DNA of 64,000 bases from G963691835 sp963691835 (GCA_963691835.1 OY829383.1:310001-374000); one strand, 5' to 3'. Counted from the stretch's first letter, positions 1 through 9,048 are shown. Made by a program: numbers and translations. Notes: generated by a model from the letters alone, not told the origin.

Positions 1-2
1 CC

Positions 3-1271
3 CGTGATTACTGGTTTCCGGAGATAAGATCATTGGGCGGCGCGGCAGCGATGCTGACCCTTGTCCTTTATCCGTATGTTTATCTCCTCGCACGGGCGGC
101 TTTTCTACAGCAGTCTTCGACGGCGTTCGCAGCGGCGCGGACCTTAGGGCATGGGCCTTGGAGCGCTTTCTTTCGCGTTTCAATCCCAATTGCCCGACCG
201 GCCATCGCCGGTGGCATACTGCTTGCCCTGATGGAGACCATCGCGGACTACGGGACCGTCGCCTACTTCGGCGTCCAAACATTTGCTACAGGCATATACG
301 TCGCGTGGTTCAGCCTGTTCGACCGAGCCGCCGCAGCACAGCTATCTTTGTGCCTTCTCTTCGTGGCGCTGGCATTTGCAATGCTTGAGAAGCAGCAACG
401 GGCTAAGCTCAGGCATCACAACACAGGACGCCGCTTCGAGATGATGGCTCCGGCCAAGCTGCGCGGCGGCGCAGCCATTGCCGCGATCGCCTTTTGCCTC
501 AGTCCTGTGTTTTTCGGGTTCATCCTTCCCACAGTCATTCTTATCGGTCTTGCACAGGGGGCCGATCCCATCGTCTTCACCGATCGGTACCTTGGATTCC
601 TCTCCAATTCGATCGTGCTCGCACTTGTCGGTGCCGTACTTACCGTAGCCGCAGCGGCTTTCTTGTCATTCAGTTCTCGACTCAAACCCAGCCCGGCTAC
701 CGGGGCCGCCATATCCGTCTCCAGCCTCGGCTATGCTGTGCCCGGAGGCGTGATCGCCATTGGCCTGCTGTTTCCGTTCGCCGCGTTTGACAACGCTCTA
801 GACGCATTCATGGAGTCCCGCTTTGGGATCGATACCGGTTTGCTGGTGACGGGCTCGATATGGCTTATGGTCCTCGCCTACATGGTGAGGTTCATGGCCG
901 TCGCTATAAACACAATGGGCTCCGGGCTATCGACAATTCCAACGAATCTGGATGCCGCCGCGCGAACGCTTGGTCGCACGCCTTTCTCGGTGCTGTCTCA
1001 GGTCCTCGTCCCGCTCTTGCGGCCCTCGGTCCTCACCGCACTATTGATCGTGTTTGTGGACATCATGAAGGAATTGCCCGCGACACTGATCTTGCGTCCC
1101 TTCAATTACGACACGCTCGCCGTTCAAGCCTACCGCCTCGCCTCAGATGAGAGGTTGCAGGAAGCGGCGGTCCCGAGTTTGGTCATCGGTGCCGTCGGAC
1201 TGTTGCCCGTTATCATTCTGTGCTGGTCGGTACGACGTGAAGCCACGGCGCACTCTCAGAAACAGAGTTGA
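3..1271 (+). CDS. Ferric iron ABC transporter permease, FbpB-type (5' end outside window)
   Basis: Inner-membrane permease of an iron(III) ABC importer. The frame is open to the window edge and reads RDYWFPEIRSLGG before the first possible TTG start at 33, so the N-terminus lies outside the window; about 420 residues remain of a family usually near 550. Two copies of the permease module are visible. Each carries an EAA-type loop for docking the ATPase (AARTLGHGPWSAF about 40 residues in, and AARTLGRTPFSVL in the second half), and each is surrounded by hydrophobic membrane segments. The fused double-permease form is typical of FbpB/CysT-like iron transporters. The gene converges on the iron-binding protein gene and shares a terminator with it. 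No ATPase gene is in view. Confidence 0.88.
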   Translation, partial: RDYWFPEIRSLGGAAAMLTLVLYPYVYLLARAAFLQQSSTAFAAARTLGHGPWSAFFRVSIPIARPAIAGGILLALMETIADYGTVAYFGVQTFATGIYVAWFSLFDRAAAAQLSLCLLFVALAFAMLEKQQRAKLRHHNTGRRFEMMAPAKLRGGAAIAAIAFCLSPVFFGFILPTVILIGLAQGADPIVFTDRYLGFLSNSIVLALVGAVLTVAAAAFLSFSSRLKPSPATGAAISVSSLGYAVPGGVIAIGLLFPFAAFDNALDAFMESRFGIDTGLLVTGSIWLMVLAYMVRFMAVAINTMGSGLSTIPTNLDAAARTLGRTPFSVLSQVLVPLLRPSVLTALLIVFVDIMKELPATLILRPFNYDTLAVQAYRLASDERLQEAAVPSLVIGAVGLLPVIILCWSVRREATAHSQKQS

Positions 1272-1317
1272 GGCATCCCCTACCGATTAACCAGGTTTAC
1301 CGGCGCTCAAACAAACA

Positions 1318-1346
1318 GGGCACCCATTATGGGTGCCCTTTCTTTT
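1318..1346. terminator. Rho-independent terminator between convergent iron-transport genes
   Basis: A perfect 8-bp stem (GGGCACCC / GGGTGCCC, 1318-1325 and 1331-1338) with a 5-base ATTAT loop is followed by TTTCTTTT. It lies between the stops of two convergent genes. The opposite side is A-rich, so it may end transcription in both directions. Confidence 0.88.
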
Positions 1347-1374
1347 GTGCGAAGATGGATCTCTTTCGGAAGAC

Positions 1375-2409
1375 TTACTTCCAGCCGGCCGAGTTCAAAA
1401 CCTCGACCGACGAGACAACGTTGTCAGCGATCTTGGACAGCTCGATCGAGTCCGGCCGGAAGATGCCGAGCTGTGCCACGGACGATGCAAGTCCGACGCC
1501 CGGAACAGCAGGATACTCGTCGTTACCGGCGGAGAAGTACTCCTGCGCCGTGTTGGATGCGAGGTACTCCAGGAACTTGATCGCGTTTTCGCGATTAGGT
1601 GCATGCTTGGCAACGCCGCCACCCGAAATGTTCATGTGGGCGCCGATGCTGTTCTGGTTCGGAAAGATCCAGCCAATGTTCCCGATTTGGTCAGCGGTAA
1701 TGGACTTATCGCCTTTCCGTAGGATGCGGGCGTAGTAGTAGGTGTTCGACATGGCGATCTTACACTCGCCCGATGCGATCCCGCGAAGCTGGTCGGTGTC
1801 GCCCCCTTGAGGATCCCGAGCGAAGTTGGCGACGACCCCATGGGCCCAACTCTGAATGACATCTTTGCCCAGGTGAGCAATCAGAGCGGCAGTGATGTTC
1901 TGGGTGTAGACATTCGACGAGGAGCGAATGCACACCATGCCCTTGTACTCGGGCTTCGCGAGATCCTGGTAGGTCTGCGGCGGATTTGAAACGCTGCTCT
2001 TATCATAGAACAGAATCCGGGCCCGCTGCGAGAACGCGAACCAGCGATTGTTCGCCTCTTGAAGGTACGCCGGAATGCGGGTCTCAAGCACGGCGCTATC
2101 GATGGGTTGAAGCAGATCGAGCGCCGTCGCGCGGGCCAACCGAACGGTGTCCACCGTCAGGAAGACGTCCGCCGGGGAGTTCGCCCCTTCAGCTTCCATG
2201 CGCGCGATCAAGGCATCCGCTTTGCCCTCAATGCGGTTGATCTTGATACCGGTCATCTTGGTGAAGTCGCTGTATAAGCGCTCGTCGGTATCGTAGTGCC
2301 GCGATGAGTAGAGGTTCAACTCGCCTTGAGCCAGCGCAGAAGTGCTGATCCCCATCGCCGTAACAACAGCGGCCGCCGCTAGCACGCCACTTGAGCGTCT
2401 GTAGCCCAT
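1375..2409 (-). CDS. Fe(3+) ABC transporter periplasmic substrate-binding protein (FbpA/FutA-like)
   Basis: Periplasmic iron-binding protein, 344 aa, expected to deliver ferric iron to the FbpB-type permease encoded opposite. The N-terminus has a signal peptide with a cleavage-type ALA-QG at residues 25-29, then the family start ELNLYSSRHYDTDERLY. A consecutive-tyrosine segment (SNTYYYARI) matches the tyrosine iron ligands of the FbpA/FutA group. The ATG at 2409 is preceded by AAGGA. Two Fur-like palindromes lie 65-100 bases upstream, so repression by iron is likely. It is transcribed toward the permease gene instead of with it, which is less common than a single operon. Confidence 0.9.
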   Translation of the reverse strand: MGYRRSSGVLAAAAVVTAMGISTSALAQGELNLYSSRHYDTDERLYSDFTKMTGIKINRIEGKADALIARMEAEGANSPADVFLTVDTVRLARATALDLLQPIDSAVLETRIPAYLQEANNRWFAFSQRARILFYDKSSVSNPPQTYQDLAKPEYKGMVCIRSSSNVYTQNITAALIAHLGKDVIQSWAHGVVANFARDPQGGDTDQLRGIASGECKIAMSNTYYYARILRKGDKSITADQIGNIGWIFPNQNSIGAHMNISGGGVAKHAPNRENAIKFLEYLASNTAQEYFSAGNDEYPAVPGVGLASSVAQLGIFRPDSIELSKIADNVVSSVEVLNSAGWK

Positions 2410-2473
2410 CGGAGGTTCCTTTCTTTCGGATGAATCCGGTTTGGTGTCTCGTGACGCGGGGGATTATAGTGCG

Positions 2474-2486
2474 AATGATTATCATT
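2474..2486. promoter_or_regulatory. Fur-box-like palindrome upstream of the iron-binding protein gene
   Basis: AATGATTATCATT is a 13-base palindrome around a single central base, very close to the core of the Fur consensus (GATAATGATAATCATTATC). It lies about 65 bases upstream of the ATG at 2409 in a locally AT-rich stretch, consistent with iron-dependent repression by Fur or a related regulator. Confidence 0.75.
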
Positions 2487-2498
2487 ACCAGTGCAATC

Positions 2499-2511
2499 GA
2501 GAATCATTCTC
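2499..2511. promoter_or_regulatory. Second Fur-like palindrome
   Basis: GAGAATCATTCTC has perfect 6-base half-sites (GAGAAT / ATTCTC) around one base. Its centre is 25 bases from the centre of the first box. The pair suggests two dimers binding at the promoter of the iron-binding protein gene. The rest of 2410-2780 shows no convincing gene. Confidence 0.6.
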
Positions 2512-2780
2512 ATCCTCGAGCACTCGCTCGGTTCTCCCGGTCCGGAATTGGGACGCGGTCTCTGTTGGCTGATCCCAGGTCGGACCGCGCGTGCCTATCC
2601 TCAGACGGGTGACTTCAGAGTGGCTTACTATTCGAGATCAAGAGTACCGAGGGCGTGGCGCCGATCTCCGATGTTTGTCAGGCTCCTAGGCACTTGTTTT
2701 TCCCAATCACGGCGAATGAGATGCAGAAGACACCTGAGTCGGGTTGACCAAGAAATGTCCACGCTTTCCAAGAAGCCAAC

Positions 2781-3503
2781 ATGATCAGCGGTGCCGTGAG
2801 TTCCGAGGCTCTGACACTCATCCTATTGAGCAAGGATGAAGGCCCTGTGGTCGACGCCCTGCTTCACCTGCTCCGGGCGCAGTTGGAAGGGGGTGATGCT
2901 GTTCTTGTCGTCGACGACCACTCACAGCCGGAGACCCACGCACTCCTCCAACGCCATGCGGTTGACGATCCTCGGGTAAGGGTACGGACACGCGCCCTCG
3001 GCGGAGATTTCTCAGCGCAGCGCAATTTCGCCATGGATCTGGCGTTCACTGAGTGGGTTCTGTTCATCGACGCGGATGAACGGCCGCACCCCCATCTCAT
3101 CCCCCTGGCCCGCGCCCATCTCGGACGATTTGTCGAGAAAGGGGCGAACATCGTCGCACTGCCCAGGGTGAATACGATCGAGGATGCCAGCCCAGCCTTC
3201 CTCGAACGGATGCGATGGGAACCCGATGAAGACGGACGGATCGGATGGCCCGACTATCAGACAAGGCTAATCCGACGCCTGCCCGGCATTCGGTGGCGGG
3301 GACGGGTTCACGAGAAAGCGCTCGGCAGCCCGATCGTTCTCGCGCCGGCCAAGGAGGACTGGGCCCTCTTCCATCCGAAGACAACGAACGGACAGATCGC
3401 CAACTTCACCCGGTACGCGGACATCGTGGCGGCTGAACGGCAAAGACGGGCTGGACCGTCGGCGAGTTCATCCACTGTTCCGATCGATCCGCAACAGCGG
3501 TAG
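2781..3503 (+). CDS. Family 2 glycosyltransferase
   Basis: Cytoplasmic or membrane-peripheral GT-A glycosyltransferase of 240 aa, a short single-domain member. The N-terminal strand LTLILLSKDEG and VLVVDDHS (about residues 11-48) form the nucleotide-sugar fold, and the metal-binding DxD is FIDADER with D97 and D99. A second half with WRGRVHEKAL resembles the WaaE/KdtX-like group, which adds sugars to lipopolysaccharide core. The acceptor cannot be read from sequence. The C-terminus ends in a serine-rich tail with no membrane segment. The Shine-Dalgarno sequence is weak (AAGAAG). The next gene on this strand starts 66 bases downstream and is functionally unrelated. Confidence 0.75.
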   Translation: MISGAVSSEALTLILLSKDEGPVVDALLHLLRAQLEGGDAVLVVDDHSQPETHALLQRHAVDDPRVRVRTRALGGDFSAQRNFAMDLAFTEWVLFIDADERPHPHLIPLARAHLGRFVEKGANIVALPRVNTIEDASPAFLERMRWEPDEDGRIGWPDYQTRLIRRLPGIRWRGRVHEKALGSPIVLAPAKEDWALFHPKTTNGQIANFTRYADIVAAERQRRAGPSASSSTVPIDPQQR

Positions 3504-3569
3504 GGTTTTCTCAAATGACAGATCCGGCCTTAGTGGCCCGACTGCCAGAGACAGGTAGCGGAACGACGA

Positions 3570-4877
3570 ATGGCACGCGCGCAGGACATCTTTGCAGCGG
3601 ATTTCCGGGAGGAGCCTTACTGGTGGGAGGCGGCACGTCCCACCACAGATCTCTCGGCGGAACTCCCGGAACGGACGGACGTGCTGGTCGTCGGCAGCGG
3701 CTACGCCGGCCTATCCACCGCGCTGGAGCTTGCACGGGAAGGGACGGATGTCACCGTGGTCGATGCGGAAGCCCTGGGATGGGGGGCGAGCACCCGCAAC
3801 GGCGGCCTCGTTTCGGGCGGGGCGAATGTTGGGAAGAACGCCAACGCGGACGCCGCGTTGATGGCAGAGATGCTGGACGAGGCATACGCCGCGTTCGAAC
3901 ACTTCGAAGCCGTCATCGAGCGTGAGAAGATCGATTGTCAGTACGCCCGCGTCGGCCGCTTCGTCGGCGCCCATTGTCGGTCGGCTTATGACACACAAGC
4001 CCGTAAGATCGAGGCACTCAACAAGCACGCGGACTCCGGCGCCTACATGGTCCCGAGAGAAGAGCAGCACCGGGAAATCGCGTCCGACTACTATCACGGC
4101 GGCATGGTCGTAGAGCGCGCCGGCGGCGTTCATCCAGCCAAATATCATGCGGGCCTGCTCGCCGCCGCCCATGCCGCCGGCGTTCGGCTTGCTGCCAATA
4201 CCCGGGTTGGACGCATCCGCGGTGAGCCCGGGTCTTGGACGGTGGAGACCAACAAGGGCCCCGTGGGCGCCCGGGAGGTGGTGATTGCGACGAACGGCTA
4301 CACCGGAGAGGCGACACCCGCACTGAAGAAACGGCTTGTCCCGGTGGCGAGTTACATCATCGCCACGGAGGATCTGGGGGAAGAGAAGATCCGCGCGCTG
4401 TTCCCCTCGGGCCGCGTGATCGCGGACACAAAGCGTGTGCTCTACTACTACCGGCCGTCCCCCGATGGCCGGCGCGTCATCTTTGGCGGCCGCGCGAGTT
4501 TTCGCCCAGCCGGGGCCGTCGAGACCGCCGGAAAGCTGCACGGCTTCATGACCGGTGTCTTCCCCCAGCTTCGGGGTGTGCGCATATCCCATGCGTGGAA
4601 CGGCAATGTGGCTTTCAGCCTTGACCGCCTTCCCCACATGGGCCGGCAGGACGGGCTTCACTACGCGCTCGGATGCAACGGGAGCGGCGTGGTGATGATG
4701 ACCCATCTTGGCCACCGGACGGCGCTCAAGCTCCTCGGGAAAACGAACCGGCCCAGCGCGTTCGAGCGCCTGGAGATGCCGTCGTCTCCGTTCTACGGCG
4801 GAAACCCGTGGTTCCTGCCGTTCGTCGGCGGTCTGTATCACTTCCAGGACTGGTTGGATCGCCGGGTATGGGGTTGA
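3570..4877 (+). CDS. FAD-dependent oxidoreductase, DAO family (PuuB/glycine-oxidase-like)
   Basis: Flavoprotein of 435 aa predicted to oxidise an amine or amino-acid C-N bond. A Rossmann FAD motif is near the N-terminus (VLVVGSGYAG, GSGYAG at 42-47), followed by the family motif GWGASTRNGG. The leader EPYWWEAA and the overall layout match gamma-glutamylputrescine oxidoreductase-type proteins, but the substrate cannot be fixed. A gamma-glutamyltransferase is encoded about 860 bases away, which would fit a gamma-glutamyl substrate but does not prove it. The start ATG at 3570 sits after a weak GGAACGACGA; an upstream alternative start is less family-like. Confidence 0.8.
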   Translation: MARAQDIFAADFREEPYWWEAARPTTDLSAELPERTDVLVVGSGYAGLSTALELAREGTDVTVVDAEALGWGASTRNGGLVSGGANVGKNANADAALMAEMLDEAYAAFEHFEAVIEREKIDCQYARVGRFVGAHCRSAYDTQARKIEALNKHADSGAYMVPREEQHREIASDYYHGGMVVERAGGVHPAKYHAGLLAAAHAAGVRLAANTRVGRIRGEPGSWTVETNKGPVGAREVVIATNGYTGEATPALKKRLVPVASYIIATEDLGEEKIRALFPSGRVIADTKRVLYYYRPSPDGRRVIFGGRASFRPAGAVETAGKLHGFMTGVFPQLRGVRISHAWNGNVAFSLDRLPHMGRQDGLHYALGCNGSGVVMMTHLGHRTALKLLGKTNRPSAFERLEMPSSPFYGGNPWFLPFVGGLYHFQDWLDRRVWG

Positions 4878-4907
4878 CCCGGCCCAGACGCGGGAACGCT
4901 GGAGGTC

Positions 4908-5597
4908 CTAGCCGCTAGGCGATTGCCCGTCACGGCTCTCCGTCGGGCTCGGTACAAACATGTCCGTCGGGGTCCGGACCCGGCCTGCCTCGGCGTAGAA
5001 CTCGTTGCGCTTCCGGTCGAGATAGTCCGCAAGATACCTGAGGTCCCCCGGCGTCATCTCAAACTGCCGGTTCAGCATCTCCGCCCAGTAATTGTGAATG
5101 GTCTCGATCGACTGGGGTGTCGGCTCCATCGCGTCAACCTCGGCGATCTTCTGCTTGATCCACTCGATCGTCTCGGCGCGCGTTGCCTGAGCCTCACTCA
5201 CAAGCTCACTCAACCGGTTCACCAAGAGGTCAGCAACCGCACTCGACGTATCCTGGCAGAACGGAATGAGGCGCCGTAGAACATCGAAATCCTGGGCCGT
5301 AAGCAGCGCCAGAGTTTTACCGAAGTAAGTCAGTTCCAGATTGCGTACGGACAGTTTGCCTTCCAGGCGAGCCAACCTGTTGATCGGTGCGTTGCCGCCC
5401 GGCAATTTGGCGCAATCCTGAGGAGTGAACTCCTTCTTTTCGGGATCGTCCTCGTCGTCGCCGTTGTCCGGCTGGGAAAGCGGGTCATCGAGCGGAGACG
5501 GGGCCTGGGCGTAAACGGGGGCAACGGTGAGCGATACGGCCCCAAGCACCGTCAGCCACCCCGTCATCACCACAAGAACCGGCAATGGGGCAGTCAC
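4908..5597 (-). CDS. Exported protein of unknown function, acidic N-terminal segment
   Basis: I do not recognise this 229-aa protein. I start it at the GTG at 5597 because a good Shine-Dalgarno (GAGGAG) precedes it and the reading then opens with a signal peptide: a hydrophobic stretch about residues 5-28 and a cleavage-type VYA-QA near 30. Next comes a very acidic low-complexity run (about 38-48), then a mostly helical region with two cysteines that may pair in the periplasm (DCAKL and PFCQD). The remainder is charged helices. It converges on the FAD oxidoreductase gene and diverges from the gamma-glutamyltransferase gene. Confidence 0.6.
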   Translation of the reverse strand: MTAPLPVLVVMTGWLTVLGAVSLTVAPVYAQAPSPLDDPLSQPDNGDDEDDPEKKEFTPQDCAKLPGGNAPINRLARLEGKLSVRNLELTYFGKTLALLTAQDFDVLRRLIPFCQDTSSAVADLLVNRLSELVSEAQATRAETIEWIKQKIAEVDAMEPTPQSIETIHNYWAEMLNRQFEMTPGDLRYLADYLDRKRNEFYAEAGRVRTPTDMFVPSPTESRDGQSPSG

Positions 5598-5736
5598 ATC
5601 TCGCTCCTCATCGTTGCCGCCGACACGACATCTCCGCAAAGATAGGGGTTCGTCGGGTCGGTTGAAAGGCTGGCCTGATCGACCCTTCGACCGGTATCCA
5701 TCACCGTCCCCATACCCTGAGACCTGTGGAGGTCCC

Positions 5737-7308
5737 ATGATTGATGTCGAGGCACTCGCGCGCCTGCCCTACGAGACATGGAGCGTCCACAAACCGGTGG
5801 TCTCCTCAGACGTAGGCGTTGTGGCAAGTCAGAACGTGGAAGCTGCCGCCGTCGGCGCCGCCGTTCTGGCCGACGGCGGCAACGCCATGGACGCGGCCAT
5901 CGCGACAGCGCTGGCCCTGACGGTTGCCGAGCCGTGGATGAGCGGGCTCGGCGGCGGCGGTTATATGACGGTCTACGATCCAAAAGAAAACCGGGTGCAG
6001 GTTGTCGACTACGGCATGAAGGCCGCGGCCGGTCTCAACCCGGCGGATTATCCCTTGGTGGACGACGGCGGCGTTGACGATTGGGGCTGGCCGGCGGTTG
6101 TTGACGACCGGAACGCGACCGGCCCCATGTCCATCGCCGTGCCGGGCAGTGCGGCAGGGTACGGCCTCGCATTGAAGACATTCGGTACCCGCTCCTGGTC
6201 CGAGATGTTGACGCCCGCGATCGCGTTGGCCGAGCGGGGACACCGGGTGACGTGGTGGACGACCCTGATGGTGGCGGGAGACGTCCCGGCCCTCGCCGCC
6301 GATCCCGGAGCCTCGGGAACATGGGTCCCAAATGGCGCGCCGCCGGTCATGTCCGCAGAGCCCAAACCGGCGTTCGTCCCGATGGGAGCGCTTGCCGAAA
6401 CCCTTCGATATCTCGCCGAGCATGGGCCGGAATCGTTCTACCATGGCCCGTTGGCGGAGAAGATCGCCGGTGAGATCGCCCATCTCGGCGGCTCCGTCCG
6501 GGCAAGCGATCTCGAGGCGTATGAGGCCCAGATTGTAGCCCCGCTGTCGATCGCTCGAGGGCCGGTCACCTACCACGTCCCCGCCGGGCTTACGGCAGGG
6601 CCGAGCTTCGCCGACGCCCTCGCCCGATTGCCGCTTCCGGGAAGCCCGGAGCCGGATGGGGCGATGTATCACGGTTACGCGGAGTCGGTCCGGTCGGCCT
6701 ACGGTCTCCGCTTCCGGACCATGGGGCATGCGGGGGATCACGGCGACCGAAGTTGCACGACCCATCTCTCGGTCATGGACGGGGACGGGATGATCGTGTC
6801 CCTGACCTCAACCCTTTTGGCGCGCTTTGGCGCTCGCGTCCGGCTTGCGGAGACAGGCCTTCACATGAACAACGGGATCGCTTGGTTCGACCCGCGTCCG
6901 GGACGGCCCAACAGCATCGCGGCGGGCGCGCGCCCGCTTTCCAACATGTGCCCGCTGGTTGCCACCCGTGATGGCGAGGGCTGGTTCGGCCTCGGCGCGT
7001 CGGGCGGGCGGAAGATCATGCCGGCCGTCTACCAGATCGCCTCATTCCTCACGGATTATGGGATGACGCTGTCCGACGCCTTGCATCACTCAAGGATCGA
7101 GCCCAGCGAGCTAGACCGGATCCTCGTCGATCCGCGCCTGCCGGCAGACGTCCGGTCCCATCTGGATACCTTGGCCCCGACGGTCGCCTGGGCATCCATG
7201 GCGGCCCCGGTCTCCTACGCGGTCCCGACCGCGGTCATGCGGGTCGGCGGCACGGCCTACGGTGCCGGTTTGCCCTACGCCCCGCTGGTGGCCGCCGTCG
7301 GCGCGTAG
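5737..7308 (+). CDS. Gamma-glutamyltransferase family protein
   Basis: Ntn-hydrolase of 523 aa that would cleave or transfer gamma-glutamyl groups, for example from glutathione. The start at 5737 follows GGAGG by four bases. The large-subunit signature is visible (ASQNVEAAAVGAAVLADGGN and LGGGGYM), as is the autoprocessing site CTTHLSV: T341 would become the N-terminal catalytic threonine of the small subunit. The glycine-rich segment GASGGRKIMPAVYQI is also present. No signal peptide is seen with this start, so a cytoplasmic location is possible. The neighbouring DAO-type oxidase and AhpD-like protein may share its physiology, but they are on separate transcripts. Confidence 0.87.
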   Translation: MIDVEALARLPYETWSVHKPVVSSDVGVVASQNVEAAAVGAAVLADGGNAMDAAIATALALTVAEPWMSGLGGGGYMTVYDPKENRVQVVDYGMKAAAGLNPADYPLVDDGGVDDWGWPAVVDDRNATGPMSIAVPGSAAGYGLALKTFGTRSWSEMLTPAIALAERGHRVTWWTTLMVAGDVPALAADPGASGTWVPNGAPPVMSAEPKPAFVPMGALAETLRYLAEHGPESFYHGPLAEKIAGEIAHLGGSVRASDLEAYEAQIVAPLSIARGPVTYHVPAGLTAGPSFADALARLPLPGSPEPDGAMYHGYAESVRSAYGLRFRTMGHAGDHGDRSCTTHLSVMDGDGMIVSLTSTLLARFGARVRLAETGLHMNNGIAWFDPRPGRPNSIAAGARPLSNMCPLVATRDGEGWFGLGASGGRKIMPAVYQIASFLTDYGMTLSDALHHSRIEPSELDRILVDPRLPADVRSHLDTLAPTVAWASMAAPVSYAVPTAVMRVGGTAYGAGLPYAPLVAAVGA

Positions 7309-7319
7309 CGGCTTCCGCG

Positions 7320-7925
7320 TCAGCCGTGGGACCAGTTGTCCGGGTCGTCGGAATCGCCCGGTGAAAGCCCGATGATGTCGCCGTCGATCGACACGCCAAG
7401 GCCCAATACCGTCCGGTTTGCGTAGCAGAAGTAAGAGACCACCTGGTTGATCTCCAGAATGCAGCCATCGTCCCAGCCCGAAGACCGGAGTGCCGCGATA
7501 TCAGCCTCTTGGATTGAGGCCGGCGCCCGGGCGAGTTTCGCCGCATAGGTCATCGCCGCCGCCTCGCGCCCCTCGAACGCCGCCTCCGGCGTGCCCGCAT
7601 CGATCGCGGCCCGGATGGCATCCGACCGGGCATCGTCCCCGATGAGCCGCCGCATACCCTGGAAGTGATGGTCCACGCAGTACGCGCATTCGTTAAGGGC
7701 ACTAACGTAAACGCCCAATGCTTCCAGAAACCATTTCCCGATCTGGTTACCTGAATGATGGAGGACGTATTTGTATAGATGCATATGCCCCTCCATCGAA
7801 TGCGGCCGGAGGGAATGCGCCATCATGATGTTGTCGACGTTGTCGTCGGGGCCCTTCACCCGATCGTAAAGCAATCGGAGACGTCCGCTCGAGTCCCCAT
7901 ATTCGATCGTCTTAATCCAAGTCAT
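7320..7925 (-). CDS. AhpD-like (carboxymuconolactone decarboxylase family) peroxidase-related protein
   Basis: All-helical protein of 201 aa of the AhpD/CMD superfamily, whose members reduce peroxides through a CxxC pair. The active-site motif is NECAYCVDHH, with C80, C83 and H87 and the preceding Glu79, matching the ExxCxxCxxxH pattern. The start at 7925 is preceded by GGGAGAGG. It converges on the gamma-glutamyltransferase gene with an 11-base gap. The electron donor is unknown. Confidence in the fold is high; the peroxidase role is inferred. Confidence 0.82.
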   Translation of the reverse strand: MTWIKTIEYGDSSGRLRLLYDRVKGPDDNVDNIMMAHSLRPHSMEGHMHLYKYVLHHSGNQIGKWFLEALGVYVSALNECAYCVDHHFQGMRRLIGDDARSDAIRAAIDAGTPEAAFEGREAAAMTYAAKLARAPASIQEADIAALRSSGWDDGCILEINQVVSYFCYANRTVLGLGVSIDGDIIGLSPGDSDDPDNWSHG

Positions 7926-8245
7926 TCACCTCTCCCGAGAAGACTGAGTGGGCACAATTCGGGGAGCGGTAGAGACCAGCTCCTAGATATGGGCCTTTCG
8001 ATCGTATGCACCCCGACCGCCATGATCGGAAATTTGACATGTAAACCAAGAGGAATCAAAGCCGTTCAAATCGGCAAATGCCAACACGGCGACCGGCCCC
8101 ATGCATAAATCGCAGCCAAATATTAGTTTCGAATATCAATTGTTTATCTTGATTTTTATATTTACACTGAAACTGTTTTTCTTGAAAATTGCCTATCGAT
8201 ACTGATGTTAATACATCTACTAAAATGATTAATACACAAAACAAC

Positions 8246-8273
8246 TTGTTCTTATACCCATTCGTGGTATGTT
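8246..8273 (+). promoter_or_regulatory. Candidate promoter for the fimbrial operon
   Basis: The 380-base gap 7926-8306 has no gene and becomes strongly AT-rich after about 8100, unlike the flanking genes. A TTGTTC / TATGTT pair with a 16-base spacer lies 34 bases before the subunit gene and could be a sigma-70-type promoter. This is a visual match only. Confidence 0.3.
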
Positions 8274-8306
8274 CCTATCGATCAAACACGCAATGGGGAG
8301 AAAACT

Positions 8307-8921
8307 ATGTCGATGATCAAGAATTTCCGTCTGGCCCTTGCCGCCGGGGCCATCGGTCTGATCGGCTCTTTTGGGGGCGCACAAGCGCAAGTCACGGAAT
8401 CATTTGATACACAAGTGATTGTTTTGGAGAATCTAACAATCACCGAAGACACAGCCATGGACTTCGGCAGCGTCACCTTGACGTTCGATTCAACAAACGC
8501 ACCGACCGCGACGTTGGGCGCAGACGGAACCTTTGCAAATGCAAGTTCAGGTTCCAGCGCAATGGAGAGCGGTGGCGGGACGCCGTCTGCCGGAACATAT
8601 ACTGTAAACGGCAGCACAAGCTCCGACATTAAGATCACATTTCCATCGTCCGCGACCCTCACGGACTCCACAGACAACTTTACGCTCAGCACATTTGTTT
8701 TGGGCAGCTTGACGTCTGGATCGTTCGACACGACCAATACAGCTGACCTATCTGCTTGCAATACGGCGATCTCAAGCGGTGGAGACTGTTACTTCACGAC
8801 CGACTCATCAACAGGCGACGTGACTTTTCCAATGGGGGCAACGATCGCAGCCGCTACATCTGGCACCTACGCCGCCGGAACTTACACCGGTTCGTTTGAC
8901 CTCACGGTAGAGTACGACTGA
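8307..8921 (+). CDS. DUF4402-like putative fimbrial subunit
   Basis: Exported 204-aa protein, probably the major structural subunit of a chaperone-usher fimbria. It has a signal peptide (residues 1-28, cleavage near AQA-Q) followed by a threonine/serine/glycine-rich beta-strand pattern. The motif ITEDTAMDFGSVTL resembles the start of the DUF4402 fold, and a late cysteine pair (SACNT / GDCYF) could form a disulfide. The Shine-Dalgarno GGGGAG is seven bases before the ATG. It is followed by a strong hairpin, then the chaperone and usher genes, so subunit mRNA could accumulate in excess over the assembly genes. Confidence 0.7.
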   Translation: MSMIKNFRLALAAGAIGLIGSFGGAQAQVTESFDTQVIVLENLTITEDTAMDFGSVTLTFDSTNAPTATLGADGTFANASSGSSAMESGGGTPSAGTYTVNGSTSSDIKITFPSSATLTDSTDNFTLSTFVLGSLTSGSFDTTNTADLSACNTAISSGGDCYFTTDSSTGDVTFPMGATIAAATSGTYAAGTYTGSFDLTVEYD

Positions 8922-8950
8922 ACCGTTTTGGAATACTCATTGATTTTTGC

Positions 8951-8985
8951 AACAGGGCGCAAACTGAAGCGCCCTGTTCTTATTT
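8951..8985 (+). terminator. Hairpin terminator/attenuator after the fimbrial subunit gene
   Basis: A perfect 10-bp stem (AACAGGGCGC / GCGCCCTGTT, 8951-8960 and 8969-8978) with an 8-base loop is followed by CTTATTTAT. It separates the subunit gene from the chaperone gene and probably limits read-through. Confidence 0.8.
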
Positions 8986-9048
8986 ATCAGCCCACCAAAT
9001 GAATACAAGAAGCCAATATTTTATTGTTCTCACTCAACGTAACAGATC

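Noticed and set aside
2491..2784. Small plus-strand open frame upstream of the family 2 glycosyltransferase
   Set aside because: It starts in the Fur-site region, has an Arg/Ser-rich random composition and no good ribosome site.
3711..4841. 376-codon antisense frame over the FAD oxidoreductase
   Set aside because: Shadow of a clear DAO-family gene; composition is His/Arg/Gly-rich without domain features.
5806..6765. 319-codon antisense frame over the gamma-glutamyltransferase
   Set aside because: Shadow frame; the catalytic motifs belong to the plus strand.
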